Of a stretch of DNA of 29,212 nucleotides, positions 8,105 to 15,688 are shown piece after piece. Position numbers and translations under genes: made by a program. The stretch spans positions 1 to 29,212 of the forward strand of contig CAZABB010000022.1 in assembly GCA_964483625.1 (NCBI GenBank), given 5' to 3'. Source of the DNA: JAFGQU01 sp964483625 (GTDB lineage Bacteria; Omnitrophota; Gorgyraeia; Duberdicusellales; 4484-171). A model generated the notes under the pieces. It worked only from the letters and a program-made list of their open reading frames with translations, made no database searches and was not told where the DNA came from. Each line of letters starts with the position of its first letter. Position 1 is the first letter of the stretch.

Positions 8105-8688
8105 AATCGCTTCTTCAGCTTCTGTTTCAATTCTTCCCGCGCGCGGCTCAAGCGGGATTTTACCGTCCCGATATCAATACTCAGAACAGCGGCAATATCT
8201 GTGTATTTTAAACGTTCGAACTCCTTCAGGACCAGTATTTCCTTATATTCGGGTTTTAATTCATCCAGAGCCTCACGCACCATATGCTGCCGTTCTTTTC
8301 CGGCCATCTCTTCCCGCGGCGTCGGACTCCCCGAATCTACCTGGCGGGCAACCGGCCCGGCATCGGTCATAACCGGTTCATCCAGCGAATACGGCTCCTT
8401 GCGGCGCAGACGCGACCGGGCCCGAAGGCGGTTCTTGCACATATTCATACATATACGGTACAGATAGGTCGAAAGCAGCGCTTCGCCCCGGAAACTCTTC
8501 AGGTTGCGGTATAACGAAATAAACACATCCTGCGATACATCCAGAGCGTCATCGTAATTACGCACCATCTTCATACATACATTAAACACCATATCTTTAT
8601 ATTTTAATACTATTTTATCAAACGCTTTGCTGTCGCCTCCTAAAAATTCCTCAATCAACTGAGTATCCCGCGTATTATTAGACACCAC
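8101..8688 (-). CDS. ECF (RpoE-type) RNA polymerase sigma factor
   Basis: This is a 195-residue extracytoplasmic-function sigma factor. Region 2 is seen at KYKDMVFNVCMKMVRNYDDA with DVSQDVFISLYRNLKSFRG, and region 4 at ALDELKPEYKEILVLKEFER with the helix-turn-helix YTDIAAVLSIDIGTVKSRLS. The linker (about 100-130) is longer than usual. The start is one of two tandem GTG codons (8688 or 8685) after AGAGG; the second has the better spacing. It is translationally coupled to its zinc-finger anti-sigma factor. It probably reads envelope stress, by family knowledge. Confidence 0.93.
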   Translation of the reverse strand: MVSNNTRDTQLIEEFLGGDSKAFDKIVLKYKDMVFNVCMKMVRNYDDALDVSQDVFISLYRNLKSFRGEALLSTYLYRICMNMCKNRLRARSRLRRKEPYSLDEPVMTDAGPVARQVDSGSPTPREEMAGKERQHMVREALDELKPEYKEILVLKEFERLKYTDIAAVLSIDIGTVKSRLSRAREELKQKLKKRL

Positions 8689-8740
8689 GCCTCTGCCTTT
8701 TGTTCCTTTTTCCCGCCATACGATTCTTTTATCTGACCGC

Positions 8741-8792
8741 TACCTGCCAGCTCCCGACCTGAGAGAGGGCAGGCTGGTCCGCTCACCGCGGT
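8741..8792. repeat. Interspersed repeat in the hflX-sigma gap
   Basis: The gap upstream of the sigma gene contains CCGCTACCTGCCAG, GGCAGGCTGG and CCGCTCACCGCGG, which form degenerate inverted words of the same kinds as those at 2766-2820 and 3799-3819. No gene or clear terminator is visible. Confidence 0.4.
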
Positions 8793-8795
8793 TGA

Positions 8796-10085
8796 TTATG
8801 TTTCTTTGATCCGCGCGCCCTGATTCTCCAGAGAAGAAAACAATTCCTCTTTCATCACTGCGTTGACTTCCACCGTCTCGGGCCCATAATTGACTTTTAA
8901 CACGTTACTATGCCGATACAGCCAATCAAGTATCTTCATCTCGGCAATAGGAAATTCGACCCATACCGTGCGGCTGTCGGCAACCAGTATCTTCTGCGTC
9001 TCCCCGAGCAGTTCAGCCATGTTGATATCTTCTAATGCCGAAACCAGGATCGCTTCCGGATATTTCACCTGCATTCTCTGGCGTTGTTCTTCACGCAGGC
9101 GGTCGATCTTATTGAAAATGAGCAGTTGATGTTTTTCATCCAGGCCCAGCTCTTTCAGTATCTCATCGACCGCTTTAATCAATTTCGGATAGTTCTCATT
9201 GGCGGCGTCGACCACGTGCAACAGTAAATCGGCATACTGTAATTCCTCAAGCGTCGCTTTAAACGATTCCACAAGGTAAGGAGGAAGCTTATAAATAAAC
9301 CCAACCGTATCGGTCAATACGATCTGCTGGTGATTGTCAAAGGTGAACATCCGGCTTACCGGATCGAGGGTGGTAAACAGGGAATTCGACGTATCCCGGT
9401 GCGCCCCGGTAAGAGTATTCAGTAATGTCGATTTCCCGGCGTTGGTATAGCCGACCAGCGAACAGACTTTGACCTGTTCTTTCTGCCGTTTTTTCCGGAT
9501 AGTATCCCGGTGTTTGCTCACGTTTTCCAGTTCTTTCTTCAGGCGCGTGATCCGTTCGTCGATACGCCGCCGGTCGATCTCTATCTTCTTTTCCCCCGGC
9601 CCTCTGGTCCCGATCCCGCCGCCCAGACGCGAAAGCATGATCCCTTTCCCTTTCAACCGGGGCAGGAGGTATTCAAGCTGGGCCAGTTCAACCTGCAGAG
9701 CCCCTTCCTGGGTATGAGCGTGGCTGGCGAAGATATCCAGGATCAACTGAGTCCGGTCGATGGTCTTGGTCCCGAGAATATCTTCCAGGTTCCTCTGCTG
9801 GGTCGCGGTCAGGTTATTATTAAAGATCACCACGTCAACGTCGAGTCCTTGCGCGAGTTCGGCGATCTCCTCAGCCTTGCCTTTACCGATATACCGTCCG
9901 GCGGAGATAAATTTACGATGGACGAGCATCACCTCGACAACGGTAAGCCCGGTGGACTGAACCAGGTTTTTTAATTCTGCCGCGATTTCATTCTCGCTCC
10001 AGGCCTCTTTTTGATTTGAGACCGAAACGACGATTAGTAACGCTTTTTCTTTCTGGCTTTGCGTATCATGAAGTTTTTCCGACAT
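8796..10085 (-). CDS. hflX: GTPase HflX
   Basis: HflX is a ribosome-associated GTPase that splits stalled or heat-damaged 70S ribosomes. The 429-residue protein has the N-terminal HflX domain with GRYIGKGKAEEI (63-74), the glycine-rich linker SRLGGGIGTRGPGEKKIEID (152-171) and a coiled-coil region. The G domain follows, with G1 GYTNAGKST (212-220), G3 DTVGFI and G4 NKID. Length and order are typical. The gene overlaps the end of miaA by 20 bases, an old and common pairing (miaA-hfq-hflX in many bacteria, here without hfq), so the two are surely co-transcribed. Confidence 0.96.
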   Translation of the reverse strand: MSEKLHDTQSQKEKALLIVVSVSNQKEAWSENEIAAELKNLVQSTGLTVVEVMLVHRKFISAGRYIGKGKAEEIAELAQGLDVDVVIFNNNLTATQQRNLEDILGTKTIDRTQLILDIFASHAHTQEGALQVELAQLEYLLPRLKGKGIMLSRLGGGIGTRGPGEKKIEIDRRRIDERITRLKKELENVSKHRDTIRKKRQKEQVKVCSLVGYTNAGKSTLLNTLTGAHRDTSNSLFTTLDPVSRMFTFDNHQQIVLTDTVGFIYKLPPYLVESFKATLEELQYADLLLHVVDAANENYPKLIKAVDEILKELGLDEKHQLLIFNKIDRLREEQRQRMQVKYPEAILVSALEDINMAELLGETQKILVADSRTVWVEFPIAEMKILDWLYRHSNVLKVNYGPETVEVNAVMKEELFSSLENQGARIKET

Positions 10086-10986
10086 GAGCTAAAATCTCCT
10101 CGACGAGAACATCTTCCGTCTTACTTTCGGTATCCAGCCACGTCAATCTTTCTTCCGCCCGAAACCAGGTCATCTGCCGTTTCGCGAAATTGCGGGTATT
10201 CTTCTTCATCGCCTCTTTCGCTTCATCGACCGTAGAATTTCCGTCAAGATATTCACCGATCTCTTTTATGCCGATGATCTTCTGCGCGGTACGGCTTACA
10301 TTCAGCTTGAGAAGTCCTTTTACCTCATCCACCGCGCCCGCGGTAAACATCTCATCGACTCTGGTATTGATCCGTTCATATAAAGCATCCCGCGGCCGGG
10401 TAAGCCCCACGCAGGTAATCGGCAGTTTGCCCCACAACCCCTTTTTTTCTTTCTGTTTTTCGGATATCGGCACGCCGGTCAGCGTATACACCTCAAGGGC
10501 GCGGATGATCCGTTTGGTATCGTGGCTTGAGATCTTCTGGGCCGATACCGGATCGACCGATTCCAGCTCTTTATGAAGCACATCACTGCCCTCGGATTCG
10601 GCTTTTGATTCGAGTTCTTCACGTAAGGAATCGTCACGCGAGACGCCTTCGAATATTCCGTCCAGGAGAGCTTTGGCGTACAGCCCCGTTCCGCCGCATA
10701 CGATTAAAGGAACTTTCTGGATAGAGAACTCCTCGATCATCGATGCGGCGTACCGGAAATAGGTAAAGACGTCGTAATCCCGCCGCACCGAGACAATATC
10801 GATAAAATAATGTTTTATCCGGTCAAGATACCTTTTCGGCGGCTTATTACTGATGATCCGCGGCTCCTTATATACCAGCATCGAATCGCAGGAAACGATC
10901 TGCGCCCCGGTTTTTTCCGCCAGGTTGAACGCGACATCACTCTTGCCCGCCGCGGTAGGACCAAGAATAAATATTATTGAAGTCAT
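10066..10986 (-). CDS. miaA: tRNA dimethylallyltransferase MiaA
   Basis: MiaA transfers a dimethylallyl group to N6 of adenosine 37 in tRNAs that read codons starting with U; MiaB then adds a methylthio group to the same base. The 306 residues fit the family. Motifs are the P-loop GPTAAGKS (9-16), SCDSMLVYKEPRI (33-45), CGGTGLYAKALLDG and the substrate-channel stretch IGIKEIGEYLDG. The C-terminus has RNFAKRQMTWFR, the tRNA-contacting motif. miaB is encoded two genes upstream, so both steps of ms2i6A37 synthesis sit in one neighbourhood. Confidence 0.97.
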   Translation of the reverse strand: MTSIIFILGPTAAGKSDVAFNLAEKTGAQIVSCDSMLVYKEPRIISNKPPKRYLDRIKHYFIDIVSVRRDYDVFTYFRYAASMIEEFSIQKVPLIVCGGTGLYAKALLDGIFEGVSRDDSLREELESKAESEGSDVLHKELESVDPVSAQKISSHDTKRIIRALEVYTLTGVPISEKQKEKKGLWGKLPITCVGLTRPRDALYERINTRVDEMFTAGAVDEVKGLLKLNVSRTAQKIIGIKEIGEYLDGNSTVDEAKEAMKKNTRNFAKRQMTWFRAEERLTWLDTESKTEDVLVEEILAHVGKTS

Positions 10987-10989
10987 GTT

Positions 10990-11080
10990 ACTTTAGAAGC
11001 AGAACCCCGCGGATATCTACGCGGAAGTACGCAGAGAAAACCAGCGTTGATCCGCGTTTCGATCAGCGGTAATCCGCCTC
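10990..11080. repeat. Repeat-rich gap (CGCGGATATCTACGCGG words)
   Basis: The gap between miaA and the SPOR gene holds CCGCGGATATCTACGCGG, GTACGCAGAGAAAA, GATCCGCGTTTCGATCAGCGG and TAATCCGCC-type words. These are degenerate inverted copies of one short G/C-rich theme, again resembling the dispersed repeats of this genome. I see no gene here. Confidence 0.4.
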
Positions 11081-11085
11081 TATCA

Positions 11086-11856
11086 TTATGGAAATATCCT
11101 CGCGGGATAACCCTCTTGGATTAGTTGGTGATAGACTTCTACCGCGTCAGAGCGGTTCTCGAATTTCCCGACGCGGACCTTATAAAGGCTTACCTGATCG
11201 ACATCTTCTTCGACCCAGTAGGCCGGATATTTTTGAGACAGCTTCTGCATCAACTCATACGCGTTGATTTTCTCAGAAAACGCCCCGACTTGAATCGTAA
11301 AGAAATATCCCCGGTTAGCCAGGAGATCGGCATAATATTCTTCCACGCTCCCGGGATGATCATTCTTGATCTTCTTGATATACTCTTCTTCTTTATTCCA
11401 TTTCCCGAACTTTGCCGAGATTTGAGCCAGACGCAGGTATATCCTCGGTGAGAAGTCCGGCGCGCTCTTCTTTCCTAATATCGAAGAATACACCACATAG
11501 GCCTGCTTGTAATTTGTTTCCAGAAAGTACGTATCAGCGTATTTTATCTGGGCCGGCTGGTAAAATTCTTTCCCTTTAAAATTTTTTATGATCCGCCGGA
11601 AGTAATCCCGCGCCGCCTCATAGTCTCCCAGCTCCAGATAATTCAGCCCGGCCAGATAGAGAACCTGATCGCCCTGCGCCTGATGAAGCCCTTCCTTCAG
11701 CTCCATCAGTGAACTGTTAAAATCGCCCAGGATGTAACTTTTGTACGCTCTGTCCAGCGAGTCTTTCGCATAGCTTTGCGTAGCAGTCATTAAAATAATT
11801 CCTACTACGCAACAAATCCCAAATCCCGATTTGTATATACGTGTGACGTGTGTCAT
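11086..11856 (-). CDS. Exported TPR-like and SPOR-domain protein
   Basis: The 256-residue protein has a signal or anchor segment (FGICCVVGIILMTATQSYA, residues 12-30), TPR-like helical repeats (about 35-165; ALKY/YLELGDYEAARDYFRRI pattern) and a C-terminal SPOR domain (about 188-256: FTIQVGAFSEKINAYELMQK ... KVRVGKFENRSDAVEVYHQL). SPOR domains bind glycan strands lacking stem peptides at division sites, so a periplasmic role in cell-wall remodelling or division is likely. The start codon and first codons (MTHVT) are made of ACACACGTCACACG, the interspersed repeat also seen in miaB, and no Shine-Dalgarno site is evident, so the true start may be later. Only 4 bases separate it from the miaB stop. 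Confidence 0.82.
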   Translation of the reverse strand: MTHVTRIYKSGFGICCVVGIILMTATQSYAKDSLDRAYKSYILGDFNSSLMELKEGLHQAQGDQVLYLAGLNYLELGDYEAARDYFRRIIKNFKGKEFYQPAQIKYADTYFLETNYKQAYVVYSSILGKKSAPDFSPRIYLRLAQISAKFGKWNKEEEYIKKIKNDHPGSVEEYYADLLANRGYFFTIQVGAFSEKINAYELMQKLSQKYPAYWVEEDVDQVSLYKVRVGKFENRSDAVEVYHQLIQEGYPARIFP

Positions 11857-11860
11857 GTGA

Positions 11861-13192
11861 CTATGTGACCTGTATGTCTTTCGCGATCTTCTTTTGCATC
11901 TCTAATAATACCGCATGCCGGCGTTTTTTCTCTTCCTCAACCACATCATCCGGCATCCGCGCCGCTTTCGTCGAAAGCCGGGGTGAATATTTGAAGATAA
12001 ACGCGCATTTAAATTTCACCTGCCGCATCAAGTCTTCGGTCAATAAAAAGTCTTTTTCGGTCTCGGTGGGAAATCCCACGATCACATCGGTTCCCAGGGT
12101 CCCGCCGGTAATTTTTTTATAATCGGCGGCCAATTCCAGATACTCCTCCCTGGTATAGCCCCGGTCCATCAACTCCAGTATCCGGTTTGATCCCGACTGA
12201 AACGGCATATGGAGATGCCGGGCAATTTTATTGGAATTCGCCATTACCTGGAACAACTCTTTTGAGGTGTTTTTCGGGTTATTGGTAATAAAACTGATCT
12301 CTCCTACTCCCTCGATAGAATCGATCGCCTTAAGCAGGCCGATAAAGGTCATAACATGCGTTGACGCGTACGGCTCTTCTTTCCCCTCATATCCCGGCAC
12401 CCGGCTTCCGGCACCCGACTCCCGATAATAATAATCATTCACATTCTGGCCTAAAAGGGTGATTTTACTGATACCGGCATCGACATTACGTTTTACTTCT
12501 TCTATTATATCCCGGGGCTTACGCAGACGCAAACTTCCCCGTACGTGCGGTACGACGCAATAGGCGCAAAAGTTCGAACATCCCGTGGATATAACGATCT
12601 GCGCGTGACCGGGTTCTACTTTATACATAGGATGATATAACACCTCGGATCGCTCGTCATCATCGATGTCGAGGATCCTCGCTGTTCGTCGTGCGTATTG
12701 CGTATTGCGTCGTGCGTCAATTATTTCGGCGACAAAAGCGGGGATTTTATAGAGGTTTGCTGGTCCCACGATAAGGTCGAGGTGCGGCATTTTCTGAAAT
12801 ATTTCCCGGCCCCTGTTTCTGGCCATACAACCGATTAAACCGATAATCGGTTTAATCGACGTCGTGCGTCGTGCGTCGTGCGTCGTGCGTGTCTCAACGT
12901 GTGACGTGTGACGTGTGTCTTTGTGACTGGCGATTGTCTTGAGCGATCCCGCGAAAGACAACGCTCTGTTTTCGGCATGATCCCGTACCGAGCAGGTATT
13001 GATCAGGATGACGTCGGCAGCTTCAACGATCTCGGTAACCTCATAGCCGCGATCCACAAACAGCCCGGCGAGGGCTTCGGAATCCCTATCGTTCATCTGA
13101 CAGCCGAAGGTACGCAAAAGCACACGTAGCTTCTTCGGGCTTTTGCCTCCGGAATCGCCTGTTCTTTCGTCTTTTCGCTCGTTTTCAGCCAT
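11861..13192 (-). CDS. miaB: tRNA-2-methylthio-N6-dimethylallyladenosine synthase MiaB
   Basis: This radical-SAM methylthiotransferase acts on i6A37 of tRNA after MiaA. The N-terminal domain has the cluster cysteines C31 (TFGCQMND), C67 (INTCSVR) and C122 (GCMARNRG). The radical-SAM motif is CSNFCAYC (C205, C209, C212). The start at 13192 has AAGGAG 5 bases upstream, but both it and the first ~33 codons lie inside the 3' end of the serine recombinase gene. The body carries three insert-like stretches (about 91-112, 158-172 and 257-273), encoded by short tandem repeats and absent from the MiaB pattern I know. The protein stops at residue 443 right after LLEMQKKIAKDIQVT, where most MiaB proteins continue into a TRAM RNA-binding domain. 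Activity is plausible but not assured. Confidence 0.9.
   Translation of the reverse strand: MAENERKDERTGDSGGKSPKKLRVLLRTFGCQMNDRDSEALAGLFVDRGYEVTEIVEAADVILINTCSVRDHAENRALSFAGSLKTIASHKDTRHTSHVETRTTHDARRTTSIKPIIGLIGCMARNRGREIFQKMPHLDLIVGPANLYKIPAFVAEIIDARRNTQYARRTARILDIDDDERSEVLYHPMYKVEPGHAQIVISTGCSNFCAYCVVPHVRGSLRLRKPRDIIEEVKRNVDAGISKITLLGQNVNDYYYRESGAGSRVPGYEGKEEPYASTHVMTFIGLLKAIDSIEGVGEISFITNNPKNTSKELFQVMANSNKIARHLHMPFQSGSNRILELMDRGYTREEYLELAADYKKITGGTLGTDVIVGFPTETEKDFLLTEDLMRQVKFKCAFIFKYSPRLSTKAARMPDDVVEEEKKRRHAVLLEMQKKIAKDIQVT
12391..12420. repeat. CCGGCACCCG repeat inside miaB
   Basis: CCCGGCACCCGGC and CCGGCACCCGAC follow each other in the miaB reading frame and encode a Gly/Ser/Arg/Pro-rich insert (residues about 257-268) just after VNDYYYRE. 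The composition differs sharply from the flanking conserved codons. Confidence 0.5.
12684..12720. repeat. CGTCGTGCGTATTG repeats inside miaB
   Basis: GTCGTGCGTATTGCGTATTG followed by CGTCGTGCGTC forms a short tandem array in frame with miaB. It encodes ARRNTQYARRTAR near residues 160-172, between the N-terminal domain and the radical-SAM core. Confidence 0.6.
12861..12918. repeat. Tandem 7-mers GTCGTGC x4 and ACGTGTG x3 inside miaB
   Basis: Four perfect copies of GTCGTGC (12861-12888) are followed, after GTGTCTCA, by three copies of ACGTGTG (12898-12918). They keep the miaB frame open and encode an Arg/Thr/His-rich insert at about residues 92-111. The ACGTGTG unit also occurs at 11841-11856, at the start of the SPOR gene, so this is a dispersed family. 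Confidence 0.75.
13081..13130. other. Probable attachment-site junction of the element in miaB
   Basis: The recombinase frame ends here (TGA at 13095-13093) inside codons for the conserved MiaB motif TFGCQMND. To the left the DNA reads as normal miaB; to the right it reads as recombinase in another frame. Large serine recombinases cross over within a short core of an asymmetric site of about 40-50 bases, so the crossover should lie in or next to this interval. The exact core cannot be set because the partner site was not found in the window. Confidence 0.45.
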
Positions 13193-14778
13193 TTTACTCC
13201 TTCTTCATAGCAGGTCTTCCACGGCTCGTTCAAGTCAAATTTCACGATCTCCTGATTCTGGATAGTAATCGACTTGAAGACAATCCTCATAAACGTCTTT
13301 ATAAGGTAGTCCAATTGATGATTGTCGTTCTCGGGCGTATTCCGCAACCTTAAAAGAAAATCCTGCGTCGCTTTAACCAAATTGACGGAATTACGCTTAT
13401 CCAGAATCTTCAGATGAATCGCCTTGATTTCTTGCTTTAGTTTTTTCTCCTCATTACTTAAAAGCTCTGCTCTGTCTTTATAAAGCCCCATATTTATTTT
13501 GTCTTCCGAAAACAATTCGTATATGACCTTCTGCTTCTCAATATTCTTTTTTAGAAACGCTTCCTTCTCTTCCAACTGCTCCACATATACTCTCTCCGGC
13601 TCAGAAGCGTTAAGCCGGATCATGTCACCTAATTCCTCCAGAACGTGAAGATTTTTTCTGATGACTTCAATAATATCCCAAACCTGCTTGTTAACAGCGT
13701 CAGCGGTAACGGATTTATTGCTACATTTAATATACCGGATACCCTTAGACGAACAACGATACCAGGGACGCCTCATTTTCGTGCGATGATTAACGATATG
13801 GGTCATCCCCCTGTAATTGCCTCCGCATTCATTGCACTTTAAGATACCGGAAAGATGATAAACATTATTTCGGAACCGAACTACACCATTAGTGCGGTTT
13901 CGCTTGAGAAGCGTAGATGCCTCATCAAACTCCCCTTGCGAAATAATCGCTTCGTGAGTATTCGGGACCTCAATAACCTGGGATGGATCGTTCTTGATAT
14001 AGCAGTACCCCTTGCCTTCGCCGTTCTTAGTTTTGGTCTTTGTGTCGTAACGCCGTTTATTCCACACCAACATCCCCAAATACACTTTATTTTTAAGAAT
14101 ATCGGAGATGAATTTAGTATAAAACTTCCCGCCTTGCCTCGAGGGTATGCCTAGATGATAGTAATGCCCAGCAATATGCGAAGTGCTTTTGCCGTTTACA
14201 TACATTGAGAAAATCTCTTTTACGATCTTGGCCTCTTCCGGATGGACTTCCAGCTTCTTGGCTTCTTTATTATAGCGATACCCATACGGCGCGTAACGCG
14301 CGCCTTGCCAGTGACCTCTTTTCACGCCAACCACCATGCCCGGGAATACACGCTCGACTAAACGATTGCGCTCAAATTCCGCGCAACTACCCAGCATCTG
14401 AATCGCCATCTTACCCGCACTCGATGTGGTATCAAACGGCTCAGTCGCTGACTTATAACCAATCCCTAACGACTCAAACTCCTCGAGTAATGCCAGAAGA
14501 TCCTTTAACTTCCTACTAAGCCTGTCCTGCTTATAAACCAACACCAGATCAAACTGTTTATTCTTAGCATCAAACAAAAGCCTCTGCAAAGCTGGCCTGT
14601 CCATATTCCCGCCTGAATACCCGTCATCCACATAAACATCCTTACCGGACATCGTACAGACAACATCCCAACCGAAGTTCTTGGCATACTGCAAAAGGTA
14701 ATCCCGCTGAACCTCCAGCGAAAACCCTTCCCGCGCCTGATCCTCTGTGCTGACTCTCGTATATAAAGCTACTTTCAT
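13093..14778 (-). CDS. Large serine site-specific recombinase (integrase)
   Basis: This is a 561-residue large serine recombinase, the enzyme type that integrates and excises phages and conjugative or mobilisable elements. The catalytic domain is seen at LYTRVSTEDQAREGFS (nucleophile S10) with YKQDRLSRK. A recombinase domain follows (APYGYRYNKEAKKLEVHPEE ... GKSTSHIAGHYYHLGIPSRQ), then a zinc ribbon (CNECGG ... RCSSKGIRYIKC) and a coiled-coil-rich C-terminal part. I prefer ATG at 14778 over GTG at 14805 because AGG lies 6 bases before it and it follows the HTH gene stop by 5 bases. The last ~33 codons double as the start of miaB in another frame, and the stop codon lies within the conserved miaB motif. 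Excision would therefore give this protein a different tail. Confidence 0.95.
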   Translation of the reverse strand: MKVALYTRVSTEDQAREGFSLEVQRDYLLQYAKNFGWDVVCTMSGKDVYVDDGYSGGNMDRPALQRLLFDAKNKQFDLVLVYKQDRLSRKLKDLLALLEEFESLGIGYKSATEPFDTTSSAGKMAIQMLGSCAEFERNRLVERVFPGMVVGVKRGHWQGARYAPYGYRYNKEAKKLEVHPEEAKIVKEIFSMYVNGKSTSHIAGHYYHLGIPSRQGGKFYTKFISDILKNKVYLGMLVWNKRRYDTKTKTKNGEGKGYCYIKNDPSQVIEVPNTHEAIISQGEFDEASTLLKRNRTNGVVRFRNNVYHLSGILKCNECGGNYRGMTHIVNHRTKMRRPWYRCSSKGIRYIKCSNKSVTADAVNKQVWDIIEVIRKNLHVLEELGDMIRLNASEPERVYVEQLEEKEAFLKKNIEKQKVIYELFSEDKINMGLYKDRAELLSNEEKKLKQEIKAIHLKILDKRNSVNLVKATQDFLLRLRNTPENDNHQLDYLIKTFMRIVFKSITIQNQEIVKFDLNEPWKTCYEEGVKWLKTSEKTKEQAIPEAKARRSYVCFCVPSAVR

Positions 14779-14783
14779 ATAAC

Positions 14784-14957
14784 CTACTTTAATTTTTCCC
14801 GCCACTCTTTTATCTCTTTAATACATTTCTCCGTAAACACCGGCCAGTCCTTATAATCCCTTTTCGGCTTAACCCAGCCCCTGCGGATCCAATTGATCAT
14901 GGTCTGGCGGTGAACACCTAAGATTTTTGCCGTCTCTGTCATTGTATAAGTCTTCAT
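14784..14957 (-). CDS. Excisionase-type helix-turn-helix protein
   Basis: This is a 57-residue MerR/excisionase-like HTH protein: MKTYTMTETAKILGVHRQTM then INWIRRGWVKPKRDYKDWPV. I start it at ATG 14957, which follows AGGGG at 8 bases; the in-frame ATG at 14981 lies right beside a -10 box and has no ribosome site. It is immediately upstream of the recombinase in one transcript. In mobile elements, such proteins act as recombination directionality factors or as repressors of the integrase promoter; which applies here is not visible. Confidence 0.78.
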   Translation of the reverse strand: MKTYTMTETAKILGVHRQTMINWIRRGWVKPKRDYKDWPVFTEKCIKEIKEWREKLK

Positions 14958-14985
14958 GATTATAACCCCTTTTACAGGCATTCGT

Positions 14986-15014
14986 ATTGTACCGTATTAA
15001 ACAACCTTATACAA
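14986..15014 (-). promoter_or_regulatory. Promoter of the HTH-recombinase genes
   Basis: On the minus strand TTGTAT (15014-15009), a 17-base spacer and TACAAT (14991-14986) form a good sigma-70-type promoter. Transcription would begin near 14979, 22 bases before the HTH start codon. Since miaB begins inside the recombinase gene, this promoter could also supply miaB mRNA. Confidence 0.6.
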
Positions 15015-15015
15015 G

Positions 15016-15222
15016 TTATTTGTTTGCCTTGTCATCCTGTTTCTCCGCGTCATAACACACCAAAAACATCTTAGATAATACCTCTATACCGTCATAAAAC
15101 GACTTGCGAGCCTCTTGAACTTCTGCGCCGGACAAACCCCGGCCCTTGAGCATTATCTCTAATGCATCCCATCCGCGTGGCTTTGCCTCTGTATTATTAT
15201 TCGTCCCCGCTTCTTTTATCAT
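15016..15222 (-). CDS. Small protein of unknown function
   Basis: The 68-residue product is mostly alpha-helical by composition, with the phrase ALEIMLKGRGLSGAEVQEAR and the tail FLVCYDAEKQDDKANK. It has no family signature that I recognise. Its start overlaps the end of the Nu1-like gene by about 26 bases and its stop lies just upstream of the recombinase promoter. The tight packing in an operon supports it being real; the ribosome site is weak. Confidence 0.5.
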   Translation of the reverse strand: MIKEAGTNNNTEAKPRGWDALEIMLKGRGLSGAEVQEARKSFYDGIEVLSKMFLVCYDAEKQDDKANK

Positions 15223-15688
15223 CTCTACTTATTCTGTCACGCCCAAAATCGTTGATTATTTCCCTGATGGCCTTATAAAGGATAAGCTCTATCTCTTCCT
15301 GGCTCTTCATCACCAATATAGGCGCTATTTTTCTCGGCAAAACAAAAAACACGTTCCTCGCCTCTAAGATTCGCATCCTCTCGCGCAGCTCTACCTCGTC
15401 CCTTGGGATAAGCTTGCCCTGTAGTTTCTTAAGTTTTACCTCTAAAAGACGGGCCCTGTTTTTAGCAAGCATCTCCCGCCAATACGGCTCCCCGTCGCTT
15501 TCATTCGTGCGCATAAGGCCGAGCATCTTCTTGCGCCATATCCCGACCGCCTCAAGGTCATAAAAACCCTCTTTTTTAGGCGGCATTCCCTTTTTCTTCC
15601 ACCTTAAAACCGTCCTTTCCGTAACATACATAAGTCTGGCCAACTCCTTAACGGTCTTTACAGCTACCTTTTTCTCTTCTTCTGCCAT
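15197..15688 (-). CDS. Nu1-like terminase small subunit / HTH DNA-binding protein
   Basis: The 163-residue protein begins with a winged HTH (VKELARLMYVTERTVLRWKK with a GMPPKKEGFYDL wing). A basic helical stretch follows, with RLLEVKLKKLQGKLIPRDEV, the pattern seen in Nu1-family terminase small subunits, which bind cos/pac DNA and load the packaging motor. A strong ribosome site (AGGAGG) sits upstream. No large terminase, portal or capsid gene is seen here, so either it lets the element redirect a helper phage's packaging, as TerS does in some phage satellites, or it is a related DNA-binding protein with another role. The family assignment is moderate. Confidence 0.6.
   Translation of the reverse strand: MAEEEKKVAVKTVKELARLMYVTERTVLRWKKKGMPPKKEGFYDLEAVGIWRKKMLGLMRTNESDGEPYWREMLAKNRARLLEVKLKKLQGKLIPRDEVELRERMRILEARNVFFVLPRKIAPILVMKSQEEIELILYKAIREIINDFGRDRISRDDKRSGDE

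Noticed and set aside
12861..12918. CRISPR-like tandem array
   Set aside because: Units are 7 bases without spacers and lie inside the miaB frame; no cas gene is in the window.
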